Assembly: GCF_902859825.1 (NCBI RefSeq)
Contig: NZ_CADIKB010000047.1
Span: 1-40,746 of the forward strand
Source of the DNA: Paraburkholderia phenoliruptrix
GTDB lineage: Bacteria > Pseudomonadota > Gammaproteobacteria > Burkholderiales > Burkholderiaceae
Direction of reading: 5' to 3'
DNA: 40,746 nt
The notes beneath the pieces are model-generated. The model searched no databases. It had not been told where the DNA came from and saw only the letters and a program-made list of their open reading frames with translations. Positions 25,358 to 33,483 of the stretch are shown one piece after another. The number at the start of each line of letters is the position of its first letter. The first letter of the stretch is position 1. The translations under genes were made by a program, and so were the position numbers.

Positions 25358-26204
25358 GCTCAAGGTGCGTCATATTGATCAATTCGTCGCCATTGCGAAT
25401 CGCCAGCTCCGCGGCGTTGTTCAGAAGTGAAGATATTTCACCAGTTAGTCCTCCAGTCGCGCTCAAGACGAACTGAACAATCTCGCGTCGAGCGAGATCC
25501 GACGGTTTGCGCAGCGGAAGCACCCGCTCAAACGCGGCGAGCAGCCGTCGTAGACCTTCGCTTTCGCGCCAGCGCGGGATCTCAAATGGCGTATAACGGC
25601 TGATCATCTGAGTATCGGTTTGAAGCGCCAATACAGCATCGCGTGTTCCGACCAGAACCATACTGATCTGTAGGTCATTCGCGAGGAATTTAAGAAGATT
25701 CAGGGCCGCACGCTGCTCGCGATAGCTGCCCGCCAGCAGATGATGGACCTCGTCGACAACCAGCATCCGTGGAGATACGCGTCTGAGGATGTCACGCGCC
25801 AACCGCTCCAAAGAGGCCAGACCAGCTGCAGCATTGTGCGGAGCGCCTAGCTCGAACAGAAGGCCCGAATAAAATCGATGCTGGTCTGGAGTCGGTGGCA
25901 TCTGCATGGAAACGACCGAACAACGCTCTACCCCGCTCCGTTCGTCAAATTCGTTGGGATGCGCACGCCGAAATTTGGCGGTGATTTTAGTCTTGCCGAT
26001 ATTTGAATCGCCATGCAAAAGCAGGCATGGCATCCGATCGCGGCGTGGCGTCTCGTATAGACGCTCAAGTTGTTGCAAGGCTTCCGTGGCGCGCGGGTAG
26101 TCGATCCAGCGGTCGCGGAGAAGCCCTGAAATACGTTCGTCGTTCCCCAACTCTGCCTGCTTTCTGGCGGCCGGCAGTAAATGCGTGAGCGTGCCATTTT
26201 TCAT
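25335..26204 (-). CDS. tniB: TniB/TnsC-family AAA+ ATPase
   Basis: This is the AAA+ regulator that bridges target recognition and the transposase. It has 289 residues. Walker A is GDSNIGKT at about 65-72 and Walker B is MLVVDEVHH with Asp150-Glu151. Sensor-type residues follow in MVLVGTRDAVLALQ. The length matches TniB of Tn5053 and TnsC of type V-K systems, both near 280-300 residues, and is much shorter than Tn7 TnsC (555). GAGGTGG lies five bases before the ATG at 26204; an upstream GTG at 26219 is less likely. The gene begins 8 bp after the tniA stop. Confidence 0.9.
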   Translation of the reverse strand: MKNGTLTHLLPAARKQAELGNDERISGLLRDRWIDYPRATEALQQLERLYETPRRDRMPCLLLHGDSNIGKTKITAKFRRAHPNEFDERSGVERCSVVSMQMPPTPDQHRFYSGLLFELGAPHNAAAGLASLERLARDILRRVSPRMLVVDEVHHLLAGSYREQRAALNLLKFLANDLQISMVLVGTRDAVLALQTDTQMISRYTPFEIPRWRESEGLRRLLAAFERVLPLRKPSDLARREIVQFVLSATGGLTGEISSLLNNAAELAIRNGDELINMTHLEHACRITQ

Positions 26205-26212
26205 ATTCCACC

Positions 26213-27874
26213 TCACCACTGTTCGACATCGAACGGCTGAACAGGTGCATCGTAATCGACCGTCTCAACCTCGTGCTCCGACGCCTCACTCCGCGAGTGC
26301 ACGACTCTTTCGAGCACCTCCTCCAACGGCACATACTTTTTCCGTGACCGCCTGCGTGCACGGGCGGTGATCCGCCTTGCGTTAGCGATCACGCTTCGTT
26401 GTTCCTCTATGGTTCGGAAGACCTGCGCCTCTGAAACCGTGTTCTGTCCTTCCGACCGAATTGCTTTTAGGGCGGTTCGCTGTTCGAACAGGGAAATCGC
26501 CGGGCGCCGCATATCTGCGTATCGGACCTCGAGGTAGTCGCCGGTTCCTGCAGTCACGAAGATGCGCGAGAGGTCCTCCGGGTGATACCGAACAGTGACA
26601 GTGCGTCGGGTCTCGCGCCACGCAGCAAATATCGGATGCCAGTATCGAATATGGAAGAGCGTCAATCCATACGCCTGTATTGTCCTTGACGCAGCAGGCA
26701 AGAAGCGAATCAGGAACCTGAGCTCAGCGCCCCCAGTTGCCGGCAATTGTCGCGCATCCGCACTACGCACCTGCATTTTCCATAGGTCGGCTGGTGTCGC
26801 CCCAAGCAGCCCGCGATGTGCGGCGTGGTGGTATCGTCTGGCGACCTCGATTGCAAGCCACTGCTCAAACTCACGCAGGGTCAAAGCAGCCGTCTTTTCC
26901 GACTGTCGTGCCTTACGTCCTTTCGGAGATGACCCGGTCGCCCCCGGTAGACCTCGTACCCTTTCCATCAGAGTTCGATTCAGGCGCTCGATATGGCCAC
27001 CGAAATGGGGACGCCCTACGGGACGATACATAAGGTCGATGTCGTATTCCCGGCAGCCGCTGCGAAGAGCCCTGCTTTTGAACTCGGCAGCATTGTCGAG
27101 GTGCAGGACTTTTGGAATTCCGCTCATCGGCCATTCCGCGTCCACTTCGATCTTCTCGAGCCATGGCTCCTTGCGTAGTGCAGCCCGTGTCAGGAGCAAA
27201 CCCACCGTTGCTGCCCCTGGACGATCCATGCTTACGTAGAAACTCAACACGCACCTGGTCGCAACGTCCAGAGCAATGGTTAGCCACGGACGGCCGATGA
27301 TCCGTCGGTCGTACTCGCTCACCAAGAGCACATCCGCTTGTGTGTGATCGACCTGGACAATCTCCAAGGGATATTTGGCGACTAGCGACCCTGGCGCTTG
27401 CAGGGCGTCGGGGAGCGCCGCACGCTTTAAAGCGTCCAACTCACGATGCTTCGCCCATCGCCGTCCGATCGTCGTTCGACTCGGCAGTTGGAGTCCAGCA
27501 AGCGAACATCTGCGTTGGACCTCCAGCACGAGATCCGTTGCAGGATGGGCCAGTTGTCGTTGTTTCGGAAGCCAAACATGCACTACTTCGTCGATCACTT
27601 TTTCAACGTTGTCCCCCAACCGACCGCCGCCCAGTGAAGGGCCTCGACGATACGGAGCGACGGAGCTTGCAACAGGGTCTGCAAGGAACCTCCGCCGCAG
27701 CCGATACACCGTCGTCCAATGCACGTCGAGCAGATGCCCGGCGAGAATTGCCTGTTCTCGCGATAGCGGTCCTCGCCCCAATGGTCGAAGCACCGATGCC
27801 ACCTTCTCAACGCGGCTGCTTCTCTCGTTCGCGTCCGTCACCGCCGCTCCTCGTCGACCTTCGTCCAAAGGCAT
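26213..27874 (-). CDS. tniA: TniA/TnsB-family DDE transposase
   Basis: The protein has 553 residues, as usual for TniA. The N-terminal part carries a helix-turn-helix (ILAGHLLDVHWTTVYRLRRR). The rve/DDE core has Asp176 (IVQVDHTQADVLL), Asp260 (VLHLDNAAEFKS) and Glu296 (FGGHIERLNRTL). A C-terminal Mu-type domain follows, with a long helical tail (AHRGLLGATPADLWKM ... RRRSRKKYVPLEEVLERV). The start is taken at MPLDEGRRG; an open frame to 27952 has no family match. The ATG at 27872-27874 lies inside a terminal repeat copy (27871-27886), which suggests that TniA binding could repress its own translation or transcription. No disrupting mutation is visible. Confidence 0.93.
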   Translation of the reverse strand: MPLDEGRRGAAVTDANERSSRVEKVASVLRPLGRGPLSREQAILAGHLLDVHWTTVYRLRRRFLADPVASSVAPYRRGPSLGGGRLGDNVEKVIDEVVHVWLPKQRQLAHPATDLVLEVQRRCSLAGLQLPSRTTIGRRWAKHRELDALKRAALPDALQAPGSLVAKYPLEIVQVDHTQADVLLVSEYDRRIIGRPWLTIALDVATRCVLSFYVSMDRPGAATVGLLLTRAALRKEPWLEKIEVDAEWPMSGIPKVLHLDNAAEFKSRALRSGCREYDIDLMYRPVGRPHFGGHIERLNRTLMERVRGLPGATGSSPKGRKARQSEKTAALTLREFEQWLAIEVARRYHHAAHRGLLGATPADLWKMQVRSADARQLPATGGAELRFLIRFLPAASRTIQAYGLTLFHIRYWHPIFAAWRETRRTVTVRYHPEDLSRIFVTAGTGDYLEVRYADMRRPAISLFEQRTALKAIRSEGQNTVSEAQVFRTIEEQRSVIANARRITARARRRSRKKYVPLEEVLERVVHSRSEASEHEVETVDYDAPVQPFDVEQW

Positions 27875-28052
27875 TAGCAGAATTAAAGGACACGTCGAAC
27901 GCGCTAGCAAAATTAACGGACATTTAGGCGCCCAGCCGTTGCCGAAACGCAACAGATAGCAAAGCCTACAAATCGGTTCTCCACCCTTATTCGTCGTGGG
28001 TCGTGGGACTTATTGCGCTAGCAAATGCTGCGAACACGGCTAGCATAATTAA
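27871..28052. repeat. Right-end TniA binding-site-like repeats
   Basis: Copies of the end motif, read from the right end inward on the minus strand, are at 28039-28052 (TTAATTATGCTAGC), 28017-28026 (partial, ATTTGCTAGC), 27903-27916 (TTAATTTTGCTAGC) and 27871-27886 (TTAATTCTGCTAATGC). The first pair are close together, then about 100 bp separate them from the second pair. The right end therefore has more sites than the left, as in Tn7-like ends. Confidence 0.72.
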
Positions 28053-28085
28053 TGAACTGCAACAGCTAGCGCTATTTGTGATCGC

Positions 28086-29321
28086 CTACAGCGGCTTCAA
28101 TAAATCGCTGAGTGCCAGAGCGACGGTCTTCGTAGCCCGCCTCAGATCTTCTATCGCCACCCGCTCGTCCGCCCTGTGTCCGTTTGCCTCAAGGAGGGTG
28201 CGAGGTCCGGCTCCGTAGATCACTGTCGGCACACCGGCTTCGCAGTACAGGCGGGCATCGGTATAGAGCGGCGCACCTTCCGCCGTAATCTCCGTTTGGA
28301 TTGTGACGCGAGCCGCCGCCTGCAATGCGGCGACGAGCTGCTCCGCGCCGGGCAACTGCCGCATCGGCGAGGCGATCAGCACCTCGCGGAATTCGACACT
28401 GATGCCGGGCAGCCCGGCGACAGCGCGCCGCACGACTTCCTCCACTCGCGTTCGCGCGGCAGCCGCGTCTTCCTCCGGCGTCACGCGCCGATCGAGCCGC
28501 AGGGTCACCCGATCGGGCACGACGTTGGTATTGATGCCGCCTTCTATCAGCCCCACTACGAGTGTCGGATGCTCGATTCCGGTGGTCGCCGAGCGAATCG
28601 TGGCCAGTTCGGCGCGATGCGCATAGAGCGCCTGCAACACCGCTGTGGCCGCCTCAAGCGCGTCGTGTCCGGTGTCGGGGCGAGCAGCGTGCGCGGACTT
28701 GCCGCGCACGGTGACTTCGAGATGCACGCAACCGTTGTGAGCGGTCGTGATCGCATACGAGAAACCGGCGCAGATCGCGAAGTCGGGCTTTACGATGGCG
28801 TTCGCAAGCAGCCAGCCAGGACCCAGCAAGCCGCCGCTTTCCTCGTCGTAGGTCAAATGCAGTTCGACGGTGCCTTGCAGCGGGGCAGCCGTCTCGATCA
28901 ACGCGCGCAATGCGAAAGCGTACGTGGCGAAGTCGGACTTCGAGACTGCCGCACCGCGTCCGATCATATAACCGTCCCGAATCTCGGCCCCGTAAGGATC
29001 GCTCGACCAGCCCTCGCCGGGCGGCACGACATCGCCGTGTGCGTTCAGTGCAATCGTCGGACCGTCACCGAAGCGATGCCGAACCACCAGGTTCGTCACG
29101 CTGATCATGCCAGCCTGAGCGACAGCGTCTGCCGGCACGATGTGTCGCTCAACTTCAAAGCCGAGCCCTTCCAGCGCGCGGGCGGTCAGATCGGCGTGAC
29201 CCGCACAATCGCCCGGCGGGTTGTCGGAGGGCTCGCGAACGAGCGCGGCCAGAAATTCGACTTCGGCGTCGAAGCGATCGTCGATCGCTTCCAAAAGGGC
29301 TTGCGTTGTCATTCGGTCCAT
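28086..29321 (-). CDS. M20-family hydrolase lacking two metal ligands
   Basis: This 411-residue cytoplasmic protein belongs to the M20 (ArgE/DapE/carboxypeptidase G2) family of amidohydrolases. His95 and Asp97 (NAHGDVVPPG), Glu160-Glu161 (YDEESGG) and the C-terminal His (LLEANGHRADERV) are present. Two ligands are not. The bridging Asp of the usual GRGxxDxK motif is Val126 (GRGAAVSKSDFA), and the Glu/Asp of the usual GEP motif is Phe187 (ICAGFSYAIT). By contrast the neighbour at 36688-37884 has both. The protein may use one metal, another mechanism, or be a binding protein. It is the last gene of the seven-gene operon, with its start overlapping the preceding stop by 4 bases. Confidence 0.85.
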   Translation of the reverse strand: MDRMTTQALLEAIDDRFDAEVEFLAALVREPSDNPPGDCAGHADLTARALEGLGFEVERHIVPADAVAQAGMISVTNLVVRHRFGDGPTIALNAHGDVVPPGEGWSSDPYGAEIRDGYMIGRGAAVSKSDFATYAFALRALIETAAPLQGTVELHLTYDEESGGLLGPGWLLANAIVKPDFAICAGFSYAITTAHNGCVHLEVTVRGKSAHAARPDTGHDALEAATAVLQALYAHRAELATIRSATTGIEHPTLVVGLIEGGINTNVVPDRVTLRLDRRVTPEEDAAAARTRVEEVVRRAVAGLPGISVEFREVLIASPMRQLPGAEQLVAALQAAARVTIQTEITAEGAPLYTDARLYCEAGVPTVIYGAGPRTLLEANGHRADERVAIEDLRRATKTVALALSDLLKPL

Positions 29322-30862
29322 CAGTTCCGGGATGAAGGGGCGTAAAACGGCCGACGCGGCGGCGTTTCAGCAAAATAGTCGGTGTAAAAGGCCTTTACAT
29401 GAGGGAACACTGCCGTGCCCAGTTCCCGCTCCGCCTGCTTCAGCTCGTTGCGCGGCTTCGCGAGAGTCTGTTCGATCTCGTTGAGGATCGCATCGCGATC
29501 CACGCGCGTGAACCGGCCATCCCGGTACACCACTTCGCCGGCAATCATCACGGCATCGACCGCATTGGTCTTGGCGCGCTGCATGAGCGCATCGAGCTTC
29601 GGTATGTTATCGTCCTGATATGGATACGTGGCCGTCTTCCAGTTCATCAGCACCAGATCGGCCAGGCGTCCGGTTTCCAGGCGACCAATTTGTGCGCCGA
29701 ACGGGGTGGTTCGAGCGCCATCCTCGGTGGCCATCTTCAGTATCTGCGGGCAGGTCGGCACGTCGTCGTCCATGCCGGGCGTTCGATGCAGGCGCAACGC
29801 AAGGCGCATCTCCTGCAGCATGTCGCGATCATCGTTGATGCCGGCTTCATCAAGCCCCATCCCGACCGTCACGCCATACTTCGCGAACGCGTTCAACGGC
29901 GCGACGCCGCTTCGCAACCGTAGATTCGAACTGCAGTTATGGCAGATGCAGGTGCCGGTATGCGCGACCATCTCGATGTCTGCTTCGGTCAGCCACACGC
30001 CATGGCCGAGGGTTAGCGACGGACCGAGCAGACCGAGATCGTTCAGATGCGCGACCGCCGTCTTGCCCGTCCGGCGGCGCGCGTATTCCTTCTGGTAGGC
30101 GGTTTCGAGCAAATGCATATGCATCGGTACGCCGGCTTTGTCGGCGCGTTCCTTGATGGCGAGCAGCGTCTCATCGCTGCACCAGTGCAGGTTGGCAGGT
30201 GCAAGCTGAATCCGGGTCAGCGATTGGCCTTCGTTGTCCCGCGTGAGCATGTCGAACAACTGCAGATGGTCGGCCAAAGGGACCCGCTGCGATTTCAGAT
30301 GCGCGGCGAGCTTCGCTCCGATGTCCGCCGGCAAACGTTTAACGAAGTCTTCGTCGGATTCGTAGACGAGCAGGTTCTGCTCGCGCACGGCGAAGCTGTA
30401 CGAGGCGCGCATACCGATTTCCTGATACGCCTTCAGAACGCCTGAAGCGGCTTCATGTATCGACGACAATGGACCCGGCCGCCAACCGTGGATGTGCTGC
30501 ACCGTGGTAATGCCGGACGCGATCATTTCGAACGCGGAGTAGAGCGTGTCGAGATAGAGATCAATCTCGCGCGTACCCATCCGGCTTGCAAACCACAGTT
30601 CCAGTGCGTGATCCGGAGAGCCGTGTTGCAGCGGCGTCAGGCCGACGTGATGGTGACTGTTGACGAAGCCAGGCAGCAACACCGTATCGGGCGAGCCGAG
30701 ACGCGGCGCGTTCGGATACTTTGCGATCAGCTGCTGCGCATCGCCGATCTCGACGATGACGCCATCGCGTTGATACAGCGCGCCGTCGCGGATGACCTCT
30801 GCGGTGTGCCGGTCGGAGACGCCCTTGACGATCCAGCCAGCGACAATCAATGTTTCGGACAT
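29321..30862 (-). CDS. Amidohydrolase-superfamily enzyme (AtzB/TrzN/aminohydrolase-like)
   Basis: This is a 513-residue metal-dependent amidohydrolase. The HxH motif is His70 and His72 (NSHHHVGL), the next ligand is His250 with Glu253 (MHMHLLET), His287 lies in GHGVWL, and Asp338 in GMGLDEAGIND. The order matches chlorohydrolase/deaminase-type (subtype III) members such as AtzB, TrzN and S-adenosylhomocysteine deaminase. These hydrolyse C-N or C-Cl bonds on heteroaromatic rings. The true substrate is unknown. The start MSETLIVAGW follows an AGGT-containing leader; the open frame upstream is unrelated. It is 29 bp after the nitrilase gene, and its stop overlaps the start of the M20 gene. Confidence 0.9.
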   Translation of the reverse strand: MSETLIVAGWIVKGVSDRHTAEVIRDGALYQRDGVIVEIGDAQQLIAKYPNAPRLGSPDTVLLPGFVNSHHHVGLTPLQHGSPDHALELWFASRMGTREIDLYLDTLYSAFEMIASGITTVQHIHGWRPGPLSSIHEAASGVLKAYQEIGMRASYSFAVREQNLLVYESDEDFVKRLPADIGAKLAAHLKSQRVPLADHLQLFDMLTRDNEGQSLTRIQLAPANLHWCSDETLLAIKERADKAGVPMHMHLLETAYQKEYARRRTGKTAVAHLNDLGLLGPSLTLGHGVWLTEADIEMVAHTGTCICHNCSSNLRLRSGVAPLNAFAKYGVTVGMGLDEAGINDDRDMLQEMRLALRLHRTPGMDDDVPTCPQILKMATEDGARTTPFGAQIGRLETGRLADLVLMNWKTATYPYQDDNIPKLDALMQRAKTNAVDAVMIAGEVVYRDGRFTRVDRDAILNEIEQTLAKPRNELKQAERELGTAVFPHVKAFYTDYFAETPPRRPFYAPSSRN

Positions 30863-30891
30863 GGTTGCTTTTACCTGAATGGAGGAGTGTT

Positions 30892-31773
30892 TCAGAACGA
30901 TGGTGTGTCGTATAGATCGACACGCCGATGATCGAAGTAAGACAGCTTTTCGCGGGTCGCCGCGATCTCTGCATGCGCGAGCGTCGCGCTGACGATGCCA
31001 GGTCCTTCGTTGCCGGGCCGGCGGGCGAGTACAGCGCCGTCGGCGGCAATCACACACGACTCGCCATAGTTGTCGATGCGCACTCCATCGAGGAATTCGT
31101 CACCGATCTTGTTCGCGCAAACGACTGCCAGCCCATTTTCCCGCGCGTGCGTGCGCAGCTCCCCGACGAAGAAATCCATATCGTCGCCACCGCTGCCGGC
31201 GACGGGCACGATGACGAGATCGGCGCCGGCCGCACGCAACGCGCGCCAGCATTCTGGAAAGCGGCGGTCGTAGCAGACCAGAACGCCGATGCGCCACGCG
31301 CCTACCTGCACGACGTGCAGTGTGTCGCCAGGCGTGAAGTGCGCGGCTTCGTCGTAGCCGGGCGGCGGGTCGTCGCCGACAGGCAGGTGAAGCTTGCGCG
31401 CAACCGGACCGGCGCGCAGCGGATTGCCGTCGGCGTCGAAGCCGAGCACGGCGTTGTGATACCGGCCACTAGCCCGATCGATTTCGTAGAACGGTACGAA
31501 CAGCGCAATGCCACGCTTCCTGGCCAGCGCGGCGCAGCGTGCGGCGAGGGGACCGTCGGCGGGCTCCGCCCAGTCACGATATTGCCCGCCCGGCGCGCTC
31601 GCGAAGTACGGCACCATCGAGAGCTCGGGCAAGACGATCAACTGGGCGCCATCATCGGCGGCGGCGTGCACGGCGGCAAATGCCACGGCCTCATTGCTGG
31701 CAAGATCAGTCGTGCAGGGAGGCAATTGCAGTGCCGCGACCCGAAGTGTGCTCAGGGTTACCAGCCGATTCAT
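30892..31773 (-). CDS. Nitrilase-superfamily carbon-nitrogen hydrolase
   Basis: The protein has 293 residues with the Glu-Lys-Cys triad: Glu50 (IVLPELSM), Lys127 (VARKLHLP) and Cys167 (VLVCYDRRFPE). The family hydrolyses amides, carbamoyl groups or nitriles; the CYDxRFPE motif is the form seen in omega-amidase and N-carbamoyl-amino-acid or beta-ureidopropionase-like members. It is cytoplasmic. The ATG at 31773 overlaps the stop of the ABC ATPase gene by four bases, so translation is coupled to the transporter. The open frame to 32424 is an overlap artefact. Its place between a transporter and an amidohydrolase suggests it acts on the imported compound or on a product of the other hydrolases. 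Confidence 0.9.
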   Translation of the reverse strand: MNRLVTLSTLRVAALQLPPCTTDLASNEAVAFAAVHAAADDGAQLIVLPELSMVPYFASAPGGQYRDWAEPADGPLAARCAALARKRGIALFVPFYEIDRASGRYHNAVLGFDADGNPLRAGPVARKLHLPVGDDPPPGYDEAAHFTPGDTLHVVQVGAWRIGVLVCYDRRFPECWRALRAAGADLVIVPVAGSGGDDMDFFVGELRTHARENGLAVVCANKIGDEFLDGVRIDNYGESCVIAADGAVLARRPGNEGPGIVSATLAHAEIAATREKLSYFDHRRVDLYDTPSF

Positions 31774-32582
31774 CGGACCCGCTCCTGCTCGGCGAAGGCG
31801 CGATCGACTTCGTCGCGCATCAGGTCGGTCAGGTGGACGCTGAGATCGTGGAACGCCCGGCTGCGCGTGTCTCGCGGACGAGGAAGATCGACCGGAATGA
31901 TAGTCTTGATGCGCCCCGGGCGTGCCGTAAACACGACAATGCGGTCGGCGAGCGCGATCGCTTCGTCGATGTGGTGAGTGACGAAGACCATCGATACATT
32001 GCTTCGTTGCCAGACCTGGATCAGGAAGTCCTGCATCTTCGCGCGCGTTTGCACGTCCAGCGCGGCGAACGGCTCGTCGAGCAGCAGTATCTCGGGTTTC
32101 AGCGCGAGTGCGCGTCCCACTGCTACACGCTGGCGCATGCCGCCCGAGAGCTGGTCGGGCCGTTTGTCGATGGCTTCGGACAAGCCGACACGCTCGAGAA
32201 TTTCCTCTGCGATGCGCCGCCGGTTTTCCTTGGGCATGTGCTGCATTTTCAGGCCGAAGGTGATGTTTTCGCCCACGCTCAGCCACGGGAAGAGCGAGGC
32301 GTCCTGGAAGACGAGTCCACGGTCCGTGCCCGGTCCGCTTACCTCGGCGCCGCCGCACATGATGCGGCCGCTGGATACCTGTTCCAGTCCTGAGATCAGA
32401 TAGAGCAGGGTGCTTTTGCCACACCCGCTTGGACCGAGGAACACGACGAATTCGCGGCGCGCGATATCCAGGTCGATATCACGCAAGGCAACGAACGGAG
32501 CGCCCTCTGTCTGCCATGTTTTGCCGACGCCCTTGCAGGTGACGAGCGGCGGTTGCACGGAAGCTGATTTGTTCTGGCTCAT
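31770..32582 (-). CDS. ABC transporter ATP-binding protein (NitT/TauT class)
   Basis: This is a 270-residue ATPase of the SsuB/TauB/ThiZ class. Walker A is GPSGCGKST at 50-58, the Q-loop is GLVFQDASLFPW, the signature is LSGGMRQR at 145-152, Walker B is ILLLDEPFA, and the switch His is in VFVTHHIDEA. The start MSQNKSASVQ is one base after the stop of the permease gene. It energises import of the substrate captured by the binding protein at 33480-34541. Confidence 0.93.
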   Translation of the reverse strand: MSQNKSASVQPPLVTCKGVGKTWQTEGAPFVALRDIDLDIARREFVVFLGPSGCGKSTLLYLISGLEQVSSGRIMCGGAEVSGPGTDRGLVFQDASLFPWLSVGENITFGLKMQHMPKENRRRIAEEILERVGLSEAIDKRPDQLSGGMRQRVAVGRALALKPEILLLDEPFAALDVQTRAKMQDFLIQVWQRSNVSMVFVTHHIDEAIALADRIVVFTARPGRIKTIIPVDLPRPRDTRSRAFHDLSVHLTDLMRDEVDRAFAEQERVR

Positions 32583-32583
32583 A

Positions 32584-33483
32584 TCATTTCCCCAAACCGT
32601 TATTTGGCACCCAGAACAGCACCTTGCGCTGAACGATTCGCAGCGCAACGTCGAAGGCGAAGCCGGTGACGCCGATCAGCGTCATCGTGAAGAACGACAG
32701 GCTCGAGTTGAAGGTATTGCGCGCGAGCATGACGACCTGACCGAGCCCGCTGCCGACGCCGGTCGCTTCCGCCACCAGCACCACCATCCACGCGCCGAAC
32801 AGGTTCATGCGCAGCACCATGAAGAGCGACGGCAAAATCGCCGGCAGAATCACATGGCGGAACGTCTGCGCGCGCGTCGCGCCCATCACCGCGGCAACGT
32901 TAAGGTGGGTACGGCTGACGTTGTCGATCTGGCTGATCGTCGAGACCGTCATGACAAAAAAGAGCGAAATGAAGACCATGAAGACGGCTGGCGCATTGCC
33001 GATTCCGAACAGGAAGATCGCGACCGGCAGCCACGCAATCGGCGAGATGGGCGCCAGCAGCGTAATCGTCGGCAAGGTGAGATTGCCGAACAGGCGGAAG
33101 TAGCGGATCGCGACGCCCATCGCGACGCTGCAGACGAAGCCCAGCACCAGCCCGCTTAATACCCGTAACGTGGTTGCGACGATGGTCATGGCGAGCGACT
33201 TCAGCGCGGTCGCGTTGGAAGTCTCGCCAATCACGTCGGTCGGAATGAAGTACTGCGCCTGCGACGCGAAGTTGCGCAGGAAGATATGCGGGGGCGGCAA
33301 CAGAAGCGGATCTGCCCAGCCTGCCGCCCATGCCAGTTCCCATGCGGCAATGAAGCACGCCAGCGAGGCGACTCCCCAGCCAAGCGGCACGAGTCGCCGG
33401 ACGAGGTTGGAGCGTGGCCGGCCACTTGCTGCCGGACGCACCACGCGCCGGTGCGCGAAGAGGGTCGTCGGATCGGCTTTCAT
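32584..33483 (-). CDS. ABC transporter permease (NitT/TauT class)
   Basis: This is a 299-residue inner-membrane permease with six hydrophobic segments, of the SsuC/TauC/ThiX type. The cytoplasmic EAA loop is visible in NVAAVMGATRAQTFRHVILP AILPS. The N-terminus has about 30 basic polar residues before helix 1 (GWGVASLACFIAAWELAW). Its ATG overlaps the stop of the binding protein by four bases, and its stop is one base from the ATPase start. Confidence 0.92.
   Translation of the reverse strand: MKADPTTLFAHRRVVRPAASGRPRSNLVRRLVPLGWGVASLACFIAAWELAWAAGWADPLLLPPPHIFLRNFASQAQYFIPTDVIGETSNATALKSLAMTIVATTLRVLSGLVLGFVCSVAMGVAIRYFRLFGNLTLPTITLLAPISPIAWLPVAIFLFGIGNAPAVFMVFISLFFVMTVSTISQIDNVSRTHLNVAAVMGATRAQTFRHVILPAILPSLFMVLRMNLFGAWMVVLVAEATGVGSGLGQVVMLARNTFNSSLSFFTMTLIGVTGFAFDVALRIVQRKVLFWVPNNGLGK

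Larger units (their letters stand above)
24766..28064 (-). mobile_element. Compact Tn7/Tn5053-like transposon (tniA-tniB-tniQ, no cargo)
   Basis: The element is 3299 bp, bounded by imperfect inverted repeats starting TGTTG. The first 26 bases at each end agree at 22 positions, including TTAATT and TGCTAGC. The three genes lie on the minus strand in the order tniA, tniB, tniQ, with gaps or overlaps under 30 bp. No resolvase, integrase, cas gene or passenger gene is present. It sits between two convergent genes, with 21 bp to each stop codon. The 5-bp flanks are ctatg and gctag, not identical, so a target duplication is not evident. Confidence 0.8.

Noticed and set aside
24766..28064. CRISPR-associated transposon
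   Set aside because: Gene sizes fit type V-K, but no Cas12k, no Cascade gene and no repeat-spacer array is present in or near the element.
32410..33159. Plus-strand 249-codon open frame rich in Arg, Asp and His
   Set aside because: It is antisense to the ABC ATPase and permease genes and has low-complexity composition.
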